The notes beneath the pieces are model-generated. The model was not told where the DNA came from. It made no database searches and saw nothing but the letters and a program-made list of their open reading frames with translations. From the NCBI GenBank assembly GCA_025354065.1, contig JANXNM010000348.1, positions 1 through 14,781 of the forward strand: a stretch of DNA of 14,781 nucleotides, written 5' to 3'. Within the stretch, counting starts at the first letter, position 1; every line of letters starts with the position of its first letter. The position numbers and the translations under genes are program-made. Below are positions 1-6,751 of this stretch, piece after piece. Source of the DNA: Synechococcales cyanobacterium 340R_concoct_173_sub (lineage in GTDB: Bacteria; Cyanobacteriota; Cyanobacteriia; Leptolyngbyales; Leptolyngbyaceae).

Positions 1-2201
1 GTAAGGGTTGCGATCGTGCTGGGGGACACATTTGGCTTTTTAGCAAGAGCAGTGAGGTCGAGAGGTTGTTTAGTTTGGAGCATGAGAACGGCATTGAGCG
101 CATTGAATTCGCTGGCGATCGCATCCTCTTGGGCACCTTTAAAATCTCCCGTCCACCAACGTAACGTGGCCCGACAGCCTCGTAGGTAAGTGATGAGAGT
201 CTTATCAGATGCTTGATTAATAAATTCGGTGTAGAGGCTTTCAGTCCGTTTTGTGACCTGTTGGAAGAGGTCTTTACGCTGGGGAGTGGCCCACCAAGGG
301 CTAGTGAGGAAAATCGGATCTCGGGCAAATTCTAAGGCAAGGGCTTCGATCGCGACATCCATCCGGGCCTGAAACAGCAAACTCATGCCTAGCCCATAAA
401 ACACCCCGCGTTTAGCCGGAGCCAATTGGGCCGCTTGGCGGAATGCTTCTGTTGCAGCTTTTGGGTTGGTGTTGAGTTGGAGCCAGCCGAGATTTGAATA
501 GACAAATTCTTGATAGGGAGCGCTGGTTCGAGCGATGTTGAACCAGTCCACGGATTGTTGAAGCAGATCCGATCGGTTATATTTGAGGCCGAGATCCCCC
601 AAAACCCAGCCGAGTTGTTGGGGATAGTAGGGTTCCCAGGGCGCTAATTGGTGTGCAGCATCAAGGTTTTGGCTGAATTGAACGATCGCAGTTTGTTTTT
701 GTTCTGGCGTAGTCTCGGGATTTTCAATAGATGCAATAGATTGAAAGCCTTGGCTCGAAAACATCCAAGCTCGATGAACTGGGACGAGCCAGAGTATTGC
801 GGCCATCGTCATTCCAGCCATAGCAAAGACCGAGGCTTGAGAGAGTTGGGGCGAAAGTTGGGACGGCTGAGGATTTAGATTTCGGAGTTCAGCCGCGATC
901 GCCGCCATAAAAATTACTAAGGTGCCACTAATACAGAGATTATCCAGTTGGTAATCACTAAGGCTTTGCAGACTGTAAGAAACGATCGCAGCGATCAGGC
1001 TATGAGTCAACGGGCTAAGGACTCGGCGAGATTTCCACCAATGGCGACCCAGCCAAATCAAGATTCCAAGCCACAGACCTAAGCCCAAAATCCCTAGTTC
1101 GCCCCAGATCTGTGCTGGAGTACTGTGAAGTTGAAATGTTAGTTCCGCTTCTCGTCCGGCCCAAATAGGACGAAATTTTTGAAACAGGTGCGGGACACTG
1201 CCTAAACCCATGCCATAAAGCGGCGACTGGAGACCCATTGTCCAGCCAACTGCATTGGTAATGATGCGATAGGCAAACTCACCAGGAACATAACCGCCTG
1301 CGGTGGCATTAATGATGCCGTTCAGTCGTCCGGTGCTGATGAGACCGAGAATAATGGCCCCGATCGCCCCAAAACTTAGCCCAAGCCATTGAAGTTTAGA
1401 AAATCGAGTGAGCCAATTTGTCCCAGTTTTGTCAGATTTAACTAAAAAGGCAATTCCAGCAATTCCGATCGCGCCCACTAATCCAATCCAGCCAGCCCTC
1501 GCACTTGTAGTGTAAAGATCTACTAGTCCCAATCCAGCACCTACCGCAAAAATCCCGCGTAATGCCCCGCTCCGGCTCAAGCTCAACCCCATCAAGCTAG
1601 GAATCGCGAGGGTTAGGTAGCCCGCCACGTAATTTTGATGACCGATCGGTGCCCAGTTACGATTTTCGATCGCCTCAAAGCTAAATGGCATTACCACGCC
1701 TGTCGCTTGTTGAAGTTCCCGCAGTCGAGTGAGTTCCGGCAACCAAGTCTGAAACGCCCAAAGCCCGAGACTCAGAATAATGAATGCGACTTGCAACAGT
1801 CCTTGCATCGTCAGTAACCGTTGCCGTCTGGAACTATCGCCCATGTAGTGAGTACAGGCATAAAGCGCAGCCACCATACAAAGTGTTGCAATGCCTGCCC
1901 ATCGAGCCTGTTGCGGAAAAACAGCGGTCACTCCAGACTGCACAATAGCCAGAACCGCCATCCCCGTAATCCAATCAAGACCATTCCCTAAACGCTGCCC
2001 CCCATCCGTCCAGGTTTGAATCATCAGCCACAGCACGGGACACAGTAAGGCCATTTGCCACATCAATACCCACGGCCAAGCAACCATTAAAGTGCTGCTA
2101 TCGGGGAGTAAGGTAAACAGCGCGTAAAAACTGAATCCGAGTAGTCCCAATAGCGGACGTGAAGCTTGGGAAGAAGATTCAGGGCGTTCATAAGCGTTCA
2201 T
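1..2201 (-). CDS. O-antigen ligase / Wzy-like polymerase with C-terminal TPR-like region (partial, 3' end outside window)
   Basis: The frame is open from an ATG at 2201 to the window edge, giving 733 complete codons with no stop. Residues 15 to about 480 alternate hydrophobic segments and short loops, roughly a dozen membrane spans. The O-antigen ligase (Wzy_C/WaaL) signatures are visible: HQNYVAGYL near 188-196, TTSARAGWIGL near 231-241 (with R235) and HSTPAQIWGELGILGL near 359-374 (with H359). From about 490 on the protein is soluble, helical and TPR-like, for example SNLGWLQLNTNPKAATEAF at 569-587. Family members join or polymerise lipid-linked glycans at the plasma membrane; the TPR version is common in cyanobacteria, where the substrate is usually unknown. 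The start lies in a short direct repeat (ATGAACGC twice, 10 bases apart), and only the upstream copy is in frame. No clear Shine-Dalgarno is seen. It lies 77 bases downstream of the DUF3611 gene on the same strand, so co-transcription is possible. Confidence 0.88.
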   Translation of the reverse strand, partial: MNAYERPESSSQASRPLLGLLGFSFYALFTLLPDSSTLMVAWPWVLMWQMALLCPVLWLMIQTWTDGGQRLGNGLDWITGMAVLAIVQSGVTAVFPQQARWAGIATLCMVAALYACTHYMGDSSRRQRLLTMQGLLQVAFIILSLGLWAFQTWLPELTRLRELQQATGVVMPFSFEAIENRNWAPIGHQNYVAGYLTLAIPSLMGLSLSRSGALRGIFAVGAGLGLVDLYTTSARAGWIGLVGAIGIAGIAFLVKSDKTGTNWLTRFSKLQWLGLSFGAIGAIILGLISTGRLNGIINATAGGYVPGEFAYRIITNAVGWTMGLQSPLYGMGLGSVPHLFQKFRPIWAGREAELTFQLHSTPAQIWGELGILGLGLWLGILIWLGRHWWKSRRVLSPLTHSLIAAIVSYSLQSLSDYQLDNLCISGTLVIFMAAIAAELRNLNPQPSQLSPQLSQASVFAMAGMTMAAILWLVPVHRAWMFSSQGFQSIASIENPETTPEQKQTAIVQFSQNLDAAHQLAPWEPYYPQQLGWVLGDLGLKYNRSDLLQQSVDWFNIARTSAPYQEFVYSNLGWLQLNTNPKAATEAFRQAAQLAPAKRGVFYGLGMSLLFQARMDVAIEALALEFARDPIFLTSPWWATPQRKDLFQQVTKRTESLYTEFINQASDKTLITYLRGCRATLRWWTGDFKGAQEDAIASEFNALNAVLMLQTKQPLDLTALAKKPNVSPSTIATL

Positions 2202-2278
2202 AAGAGTAACGGGCTGCGCGATCGCTTCACTTATACCCAATTCTTTTAAAAAGTGCTATTCGATCGTTAAAAAAGAAA

Positions 2279-2866
2279 TTAAGGATCAATCTGTTTCAGT
2301 AGCCAAAGCGTTGAGCCAACCCCGACAAAATGCGCTGTAATTAGATGTGTATTAGCCAAAACCAGAAAAATATCTAGCGGCTGGATAAGTTGCAGTTGAG
2401 AACCGGGCGAAAAGATTGCTCCTACCGCCATAAATGATTTACCCAGAAGAACCCCCGCGATCGCCTCGGCTGCGACCACCGCCATCAACAAGCCCACCCC
2501 CCGAATGGTTAAACTTCGCCATAGCAATTTAATCGTGTCAGACTTTTTCGGGCGAAGATTCGGATTTTCCTCTCGAATTCTCCGCCCCATCCGTACATAG
2601 TCAAACGACTGATAAATCCCATAGAATAAAATTCCCAAACTCACCAACGCGAAAACCACACCGCCTCCTGTAGCTGGATTTGAGGCACTATCTCCAGCGG
2701 CCTGTCGCCCCATAGAAAGAGCCACTCCAGCAAAGGCAAAAATAATTCCAGAAATAATAGCCAGAACCGTCTGGACCCAGAAACTCACCCAACCCACCCA
2801 CCGGAAGGTCTTAGAAACTTGTTTTAAATTAGAGGTATTTGGGGAATTCTCCGCCTGGTTAGTCAT
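2279..2866 (-). CDS. DUF3611 family membrane protein (TIC21/PIC1-like)
   Basis: This is a 195-residue protein with a short polar N-terminus and four probable membrane spans at about 24-52, 68-88, 120-142 and 163-190. The loop YVRMGRRIREENPNLRPKK at 90-108 is strongly basic and typical of the DUF3611 family. That family includes the chloroplast inner-envelope protein TIC21/PIC1, which has been linked to protein import and to iron uptake; cyanobacterial members are presumed ancestral. Substrate and function here are inferred from family only. The ATG at 2866 has AGGA eight bases upstream, a good ribosome binding site. The polymerase gene follows on the same strand after 77 bases. The upstream side abuts the response-regulator relic. 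Confidence 0.82.
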   Translation of the reverse strand: MTNQAENSPNTSNLKQVSKTFRWVGWVSFWVQTVLAIISGIIFAFAGVALSMGRQAAGDSASNPATGGGVVFALVSLGILFYGIYQSFDYVRMGRRIREENPNLRPKKSDTIKLLWRSLTIRGVGLLMAVVAAEAIAGVLLGKSFMAVGAIFSPGSQLQLIQPLDIFLVLANTHLITAHFVGVGSTLWLLKQIDP

Positions 2867-2878
2867 ATTAGTTATCCT

Positions 2879-2998
2879 AAATTTTCCATTATCGGACAGG
2901 CCAGTGATTGATATGAAGGGGGTGAGTTAGCCCTAGCTCTGAGACCTGATGCCATTGTGGTAGATATCGGGTTGCCCCGTCCAGATAAAATGGCATCT
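2879..2998 (+). pseudogene. Decayed receiver (REC) domain of a response regulator
   Basis: Reading the plus strand in the frame of 2879 gives KFSIIGQASD, a TGA stop at 2909-2911, then YEGGELALALRPDAI and VVDIGLPRPDKMAS, ending at TAA 2999-3001. This matches the middle of NarL/FixJ-type receiver domains, where 'IVGEASDGEEAL..A..LRPDVVLLDIGLPGMDG' is usual. It keeps the phosphoacceptor Asp (GAT 2963-2965) and the LP turn. The TGA sits where a Gly codon (GGA) is expected, so one G-to-T change explains it. No start, no C-terminal half and no output domain are recognisable, so this is a relic rather than a gene. It runs up to the ribosome binding site of the DUF3611 gene on the other strand. Confidence 0.6.
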
Positions 2999-3198
2999 TA
3001 AACAAACTTGCCGTGGACGATCGGGTATAGGCAGCGGTGTTAGCATTGCGGATGGAATTAGCTTAAGGCCATTGAATTAGAATTGCAGAGATTAACTGGA
3101 TATTTCTCCCGCCCGACTCAGTATTTAAACTGATTAATCCGATCGATATTTTTCCAGGAAAATACTAAGATATTTTTTTAAACAGAGGGATATATGAA

Positions 3199-3261
3199 AT
3201 GATAGAGCTAATAGATAGCTATCCTAAACTAGATGCTATGGGTCAAGAAAAGCTCGCCTAA
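3199..3261 (+). CDS. Possible 20-residue leader-like ORF (doubtful)
   Basis: An ATG at 3199 opens a 20-codon frame ending in TAA at 3259-3261 (MIELIDSYPKLDAMGQEKLA). A purine-rich GAGGGA at about 3185-3190 stands eight bases ahead, a reasonable ribosome binding site. The stop lies inside the palindrome CCTAATTAGG, just before a T6 run and a perfect 9-bp stem-loop. That layout resembles a leader peptide, but the hairpin is not followed by a T tract and the peptide has no run of one regulatory amino acid. It could equally be chance or the end of a decayed gene. Confidence 0.25.
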   Translation: MIELIDSYPKLDAMGQEKLA

Positions 3262-3278
3262 TTAGGGTTGTTTTTTCA

Positions 3279-3307
3279 TCTCTAAGGCAAATTTATTACC
3301 TTAGAGA
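3279..3307 (+). promoter_or_regulatory. Perfect 9-bp stem-loop upstream of the PadR gene
   Basis: TCTCTAAGG (3279-3287) and CCTTAGAGA (3299-3307) are exact inverted repeats around an 11-base AT-rich loop. The element lies 90 bases before the longer possible start of the PadR-type gene. A T run precedes it on the plus strand instead of following it, so it is not a standard terminator in either direction. It could be an operator (PadR proteins bind inverted repeats and often autoregulate) or a structured mRNA leader. It does not match the ATGT-N8-ACAT site known for some PadR proteins. Confidence 0.4.
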
Positions 3308-3397
3308 GACGTGAATACCCTATATGGTTTGTTAGCTTTTTATCATGTACTGAAGTAAGTCGTTCGTGTCAGGTAGGTATTGACCTTCTGAAGATGA

Positions 3398-3811
3398 ATG
3401 ACAAGTTCAGTAAAAGTTGTTGTTTCTCACTCAAAGCCACAAATTATTATGAAGTTTGAAGATATTTACCAGTTCTTTAAAGATCCACCGCCTTTTTATC
3501 TCAACAAAGAACTCGCAGTCTGCTATGTGCTGGCAGTGTTGTTAAAAGGCGATTCCTATGGAACCGAACTGATCCAGCTCTTGGAAACTGAGTATCCGCT
3601 GTATCGATTGTCCGATACGGTCCTATACAGCGCCCTAAAGTTCCTAGAAGATCAGGAAATGGTGACGGGGTATTGGAAGAAGGTTGAAGGTCGGGGTCGT
3701 CCTCGTCGCATGTACCAAATCCGAGCTGAGGTGATGACCCAAGCACAAGACTTGGCGACTCTGTGGGATGGCTATTCTGCAAAACATGAAGCGGCAGCGG
3801 CGGCTAAGTAG
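3398..3811 (+). CDS. PadR-family winged-helix transcriptional regulator
   Basis: The frame encodes 137 residues. Residues about 35-110 form a PadR winged helix: ELAVCYVLAVLLKGDSYGTEL is helix 1 to the start of helix 2, YRLSDTVLYSALKFLED (near 70-86) covers the recognition helix, and GRGRPRRMYQI (near 98-108) is the basic wing. The PadR hallmark 'G.GRPR..Y.I' is present. Cyanobacterial relatives include Pex, a repressor acting on the circadian kaiA gene in Synechococcus elongatus; whether this is the Pex orthologue cannot be decided here. An in-frame ATG at 3449 (MKFEDIYQFF) is an attractive alternative start because residues 1-17 look non-conserved. Neither start has a strong Shine-Dalgarno; GAAG stands five bases before the first. 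The C-terminus ends in an Ala/Lys tail and lacks the long coiled coil of larger PadR proteins. Confidence 0.85.
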   Translation: MTSSVKVVVSHSKPQIIMKFEDIYQFFKDPPPFYLNKELAVCYVLAVLLKGDSYGTELIQLLETEYPLYRLSDTVLYSALKFLEDQEMVTGYWKKVEGRGRPRRMYQIRAEVMTQAQDLATLWDGYSAKHEAAAAAK

Positions 3812-3847
3812 ATCTCAATTAGGTCCCACTATCCCGCTGTCTTACCT

Positions 3848-3866
3848 CTTACTTGCGCATAGTAAG
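3848..3866 (+). repeat. Small inverted repeat between the PadR and CCB genes
   Basis: CTTACT (3848-3853) and AGTAAG (3861-3866) pair perfectly around TGCGCAT, itself partly self-complementary. The element lies 36 bases after the PadR stop codon in a 180-base gap. It has no T tract, so termination is uncertain; an operator for the next gene is the other possibility. Confidence 0.3.
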
Positions 3867-3991
3867 CGACGGGATTTGGGTCCAAAATTCACCCGGCACC
3901 ATGTCCCTAATCACCTATTTAAGATAGTGAGGGTTAGTGTCCTAAGCAGGGTATTATTTTGTAGATAGTTAGTTTAGGGTCACGAATTGCC

Positions 3992-4537
3992 ATGGGCGAC
4001 TCGGTTATTAATTCGACGTTATTTCTGACCGTATTGATGACGATCGGACAGATGTTTTTTATCCGTGCATCAGTTAAAGATCGGACTGAGACGGTGAGGC
4101 TAGCAGGTAAGCAGTCGCCGGAATTGTTGCTGGATCAACTAAAAAAGTATTTTGCGGACAGAGCTTACAAAGTCACTACTATTGATGCCGATCGGAACTT
4201 AGTTAATTTGGTCGGCAACGTCCGTCCCAGTAAGTTTTTGGCATTTTATTTGTCAGGGCTAGCTTTTTTCGGAACCCTATGTTTAGTACTGATTCTGAAT
4301 GTGGTTGCGCCAGATTTGTCTACGCTATGGTGGATTATTCTTTCGCTTTCTCCCTTAGCTGGCGTGTTTTACTGGAAAAAAGCGGGGAGATCGGAGTCGG
4401 TTTCATTTTTACTCGAAAGTTCGGAGTCCGAGGACTCGGCTTTGAAACTGAGTGTAATTAAACTCCAGGCTCACCGTGATGAAGTAGAGTCTTTACGCCA
4501 GTCACTAGGGTTGGAGTTGTTAGATGAATCCGAATAG
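3992..4537 (+). CDS. Cofactor assembly of complex C subunit B family protein (CCB2/CCB4-like)
   Basis: The protein has 181 residues with one N-terminal membrane span (about 6-24), a soluble stretch containing SPELLLDQLKKYFADRAYKV (42-61) and DADRNLVNLVGNVRPS (65-80), then two close spans (about 82-104 and 110-127) and a soluble C-terminal tail. This matches the cyanobacterial/plastid CCB2/CCB4 (formerly DUF2930) family. In chloroplasts, CCB proteins attach haem ci (cn) covalently to cytochrome b6 of the b6f complex; the thylakoid membrane is therefore the expected location. The role here is inferred from family. The ATG at 3992 is preceded by AGGG at about 13 bases, a weak site. The gene lies 180 bases after PadR on the same strand; no shared regulation can be shown. 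Confidence 0.8.
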   Translation: MGDSVINSTLFLTVLMTIGQMFFIRASVKDRTETVRLAGKQSPELLLDQLKKYFADRAYKVTTIDADRNLVNLVGNVRPSKFLAFYLSGLAFFGTLCLVLILNVVAPDLSTLWWIILSLSPLAGVFYWKKAGRSESVSFLLESSESEDSALKLSVIKLQAHRDEVESLRQSLGLELLDESE

Positions 4538-4589
4538 ATAGGGCTATGATTGGTTGTTGAATTGATTCAATTGTTGGAGCATTTTCAAT

Positions 4590-4621
4590 AAAAATCGAGG
4601 AATACCAGGGTACTGCCTCGA
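4590..4621 (-). terminator. Rho-independent terminator of the DUF3155 gene
   Basis: Read on the minus strand, TCGAGG (4621-4616) pairs with CCTCGA (4600-4595), and an inner TAC/GTA pair extends the stem. It is followed directly by TTTTT (4594-4590) and further AT. Position and polarity fit the end of the DUF3155 transcript, whose stop codon is 64 bases upstream. It may also act weakly on the CCB gene arriving from the other side. Confidence 0.6.
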
Positions 4622-4649
4622 CTTAATTTATAACATCCGAAAGGAGTAT

Positions 4650-4672
4650 GGTTATGGATTTGACCCATAACC
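4650..4672. repeat. Perfect 8-bp inverted repeat in the 3' region of the DUF3155 gene
   Basis: GGTTATGG (4650-4657) and CCATAACC (4665-4672) pair perfectly with the 7-base loop ATTTGAC. It begins 12 bases beyond the DUF3155 stop codon and is followed (minus strand) by the separate terminator hairpin, so the mRNA end would carry two stem-loops in tandem. The first could stabilise the transcript against 3' exonucleases or be a second termination element lacking a T tract. Confidence 0.45.
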
Positions 4673-4684
4673 TGAGACTCTGAC

Positions 4685-5068
4685 CTAGAACGCACCTACA
4701 GGTGTCAATTCATCAGCTTCTTCTTCCTCTTCATCATCTTCCATATCATCGTCATCTAAATCGATATCATCAGCATTGACATCAGAGTCGTCTTCCATCT
4801 GGCGTAAGCTTGGGAAAAGAAAGTGATTCTCTTCGACATACTGAGCACCGAAAAGACCTTTCTCAGCCCAGAAGTACCGATCGGTGGTATGTTCGTTGCG
4901 TTTCACCAATAGTAGCGCTGGGGGGAGAACTCCTTCAGTATGAATGAATTTCCGTGCAGCCGTCACAGGCTTATCCTCACCACAATCAATACTGAATTGT
5001 GGCACACATTCTAAGATCCGTCGTCCTTCCTGACGACGACGACTCTTCCGTTTACGTCTCCTAGCCAA
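4685..5068 (-). CDS. DUF3155 domain-containing protein
   Basis: This small cyanobacterial protein (127 residues) has three parts. The first is a very basic N-terminus, MARRRKRKSRRRQEGRR (1-17). The second is the conserved DUF3155 core from about 18 to 90, including GEDKPVTAARKFIHTEG (30-46), LLLVKRNEHTTDRYFWAEKGLFGAQY and NHFLFPSLR. The third is an Asp/Glu run at about 92-120. The opposite charges at the two ends suggest contact with nucleic acid or with a basic partner, but the family function is unknown. The start is TTG at 5068, supported by AAGGAGG nine bases upstream and by the conserved MARRRKRKSRRR beginning. A good promoter lies ahead and a terminator behind, so it is probably transcribed alone. 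Confidence 0.85.
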   Translation of the reverse strand: MARRRKRKSRRRQEGRRILECVPQFSIDCGEDKPVTAARKFIHTEGVLPPALLLVKRNEHTTDRYFWAEKGLFGAQYVEENHFLFPSLRQMEDDSDVNADDIDLDDDDMEDDEEEEEADELTPVGAF

Positions 5069-5127
5069 AACCCCTTACCTCCTTGAAACTGTTGCGAGAT
5101 TACGCTTCTTGTTACAAATCCGCCGAA

Positions 5128-5157
5128 ATTATATGCCGTAAGGCAGTAAGATTTCAA
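5128..5157 (-). promoter_or_regulatory. Sigma-70-type promoter of the DUF3155 gene
   Basis: On the minus strand TTGAAA (5157-5152) and a perfect TATAAT (5133-5128) are separated by 18 bases. Transcription would start near 5120, leaving a leader of about 50 bases with the AAGGAGG site before the TTG start. Confidence 0.6.
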
Positions 5158-5228
5158 TAGATGATCGTTTATCTACATAGACTGAGATGGTGAGTGAACA
5201 AATCGTTGATAAACTCAACATGATTGGT

Positions 5229-5259
5229 TTGACTCATAATCTAGCGCGATCGCTATAGT
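5229..5259 (+). promoter_or_regulatory. Possible promoter of the histidine kinase gene
   Basis: TTGACT (5229-5234) and TATAGT (5254-5259) are separated by 19 bases, longer than ideal; the HIP1 octamer lies in the spacer. The mRNA leader would be about 130 bases. No better pair was found before the kinase start. Confidence 0.3.
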
Positions 5260-5397
5260 AATATGGTAAACGATCCAAACTGTAACAAGGGTCACTTATA
5301 AGTACATTTAATGATGCCCCTAACTTACTCGTTGTAAACCCTTAAAGTCAATCTCTAAATTGAGAAATGTTGGCCAGCAGGTGATAATGGAGGCGAT

Positions 5398-6726
5398 GTG
5401 AGTTCTATTTTGTCTGGAATGTCTGCGAGTCATGAATTAGTTATTATTTGTCAGTCACAGCTTTCTATAGTGGTGGAAAGCTTGGGGGTTTCCAGTGCTA
5501 CGGTCTATTTGACGGATTCGTGGGAGGGTGGAAATGCCTCACAATTGCAGCGGGTGGCTGTGGTTCCCGTTGAAACAGCCGTATCCCGTAATTTTCAACT
5601 CTCTGCCGAGGGCGAATCGACTTCCCAATCGATCGTCGATTCGGAGTCATCTTTTATTGGCAAAAATTCATGCCATCAGCCTAGTAATCATCATCTCAGC
5701 AGTCATCAAATCGTCCTGCCATTACTTCAAGACGATCGGGTCTTAGGGGTGTTGGTGGCTGAACGAAATCAGCCTTGGGATTCGATCGCTCAGGTTCAAA
5801 TAGATGCGGTTCGGCAGGCTTTAGTTTCAGCTTGTATCTTGGATTTTCGCTCTCGATGGTTTGAACAGCAGACACAGCAACAACAAGCTTTTCAGCGGCA
5901 GCAAAAGGATTTACTTGATAATTTACTCCATCAATTTCGTAACCCATTAACCGCTATGCGGACCTTTGGGAAATTACTAGTAAAGCGGCTTGTAGATGTG
6001 CCTCGAAACCAAGAGGCTGCCGACAGTATTGTTAGTGAAAGCGATCGTCTTCAAGCCTTGCTTGTTCAATTTGAGCGGGCGATCGAAGGCGGGGAAATTA
6101 AATCTTTACCCTTAACTATTGCGCCATCGGAAACTGTCGAGACGACAGCATTACTTCCCGCTACAACATTTCCTGCCACACTACCTTCCACTAAGCCATT
6201 GACGACATTGGGCCGATCGTTAAACTTAGCGACATTGGAGGTTCAATCGGTCTTACATCCGGCCATTCGGTCTGCATTGGGGGTTATGGACGATCGGGAT
6301 CAAATCTTACAAATCGACGTTCCTAAATCTTCGATATGGGTTGAGGCTGATCGATCGGCCTTAGCGGAAGTAGTTATTAATTTATTAGATAACGCCAGTA
6401 AATATACGCCTGTCGGAGGTCGGATTTGGGTGGAATTGGACGATTGCGACGATCGAGTTGAGTTGTGGATTACGGATACGGGTTATGGCATTCCCAAAGA
6501 CGATCAAAATAGATTATTTGAGCGTCATTATCGAGGCGTACAGGCACAGTCAACGATCGCGGGGACTGGACTAGGACTGTCTATTGCGCGGGAGCTGATG
6601 CGACAGATGCAAGGTGAGATAATGGTTTTAAGCCCGCCACCCATAGACCATGCCGTACAGGGATTTCCGTCAGGGACGAGTCTTCAGGTGACGCTGCGAA
6701 AAGCTGACGTGAGTCTAGAGACGTGA
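5398..6726 (+). CDS. GAF-type sensor histidine kinase
   Basis: The 442-residue protein has no membrane span and is probably cytoplasmic. Residues 10-150 look like a GAF sensor domain, ending in VLPLLQDDRVLGVLVAERNQPW (106-127). A Gln-rich coiled stretch (157-170) leads into the HisKA helix with phosphoacceptor H178 in LLHQFRNPLTAMRTF. The ATPase domain follows: N box VVINLLDNASKY (325-336), G1 DTGYGIP (360-366), F box LFERHYRG and G2 GTGLGLSIA (389-397). All catalytic boxes are intact. A Pro/Thr-rich linker of about 50 residues (237-285) separates HisKA from the ATPase domain. The signal and partner are unknown, and no response regulator gene adjoins it. The GTG start has GGAGG four bases upstream. 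The 3' end carries a small tandem duplication and a hairpin, facing mtnA 25 bases away. Confidence 0.88.
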   Translation: MSSILSGMSASHELVIICQSQLSIVVESLGVSSATVYLTDSWEGGNASQLQRVAVVPVETAVSRNFQLSAEGESTSQSIVDSESSFIGKNSCHQPSNHHLSSHQIVLPLLQDDRVLGVLVAERNQPWDSIAQVQIDAVRQALVSACILDFRSRWFEQQTQQQQAFQRQQKDLLDNLLHQFRNPLTAMRTFGKLLVKRLVDVPRNQEAADSIVSESDRLQALLVQFERAIEGGEIKSLPLTIAPSETVETTALLPATTFPATLPSTKPLTTLGRSLNLATLEVQSVLHPAIRSALGVMDDRDQILQIDVPKSSIWVEADRSALAEVVINLLDNASKYTPVGGRIWVELDDCDDRVELWITDTGYGIPKDDQNRLFERHYRGVQAQSTIAGTGLGLSIARELMRQMQGEIMVLSPPPIDHAVQGFPSGTSLQVTLRKADVSLET

Positions 6727-6740
6727 ATCTGGAGACTCAC
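6709..6740. repeat. Inverted and tandem repeat over the kinase stop codon
   Basis: GTGAGTCT (6709-6716) and AGACTCAC (6733-6740) are exact inverted repeats, with an inner AGA/TCT pair extending the stem. The same stretch can be read as two direct copies, GTGAGTCTAGAGAC and GTGAATCTGGAGAC, matching at 12 of 14 bases. It lies between two convergent genes and may stop transcription in both directions, though there is no T tract. Confidence 0.4.
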
Positions 6741-6751
6741 AGAACAACACA

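Larger units (their letters stand above)
2867..3397. other. 530-base gap with relic and palindromes, upstream of the PadR gene
   Basis: The left part holds the receiver-domain relic. From 3002 to about 3180 nothing coding is recognisable and the DNA becomes AT-rich. Between 3199 and 3310 lie a 20-codon ORF, the palindromes GATAGCTATC (3214-3223) and CCTAATTAGG (3257-3266), a T6 run (3271-3276) and a perfect stem-loop (3279-3307). The last 90 bases lead into the PadR-type gene and probably carry its promoter, but no convincing -35/-10 pair was found. Confidence 0.5.
5069..5397. other. Divergent intergenic region between DUF3155 and the histidine kinase
   Basis: This 329-base AT-rich stretch separates two divergent genes. 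It contains a strong minus-strand promoter for DUF3155 (5128-5157), a weaker plus-strand candidate before the kinase (5229-5259), and one HIP1 octamer GCGATCGC near 5246. No small ORF or RNA gene was recognised. Confidence 0.5.

Noticed and set aside
3257..3276. Palindrome CCTAATTAGG plus T6 as a terminator
   Set aside because: The palindrome can form only a 3-bp stem once a loop is allowed, too weak to terminate.
3501..3782. 93-codon minus-strand ORF opposite the PadR gene
   Set aside because: It is fully antisense to a clear PadR protein, and its sequence shows no domain or hydrophobic pattern; a shadow frame.
3768..3968. 66-codon plus-strand ORF overlapping the PadR end
   Set aside because: It starts inside the PadR gene in another frame, has no ribosome binding site, and its translation looks random.
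3398..4537. PadR regulator and CCB protein as a dedicated two-gene system
   Set aside because: They share a strand, but a 180-base gap with its own small hairpin separates them and nothing in the sequence ties the regulator to b6f assembly.
4648..4683. Mini-ORF (11 codons) with AAGGAG just upstream
   Set aside because: The purine run is the complement of sequence between two hairpins of the DUF3155 3' region, and the peptide is too short to support.
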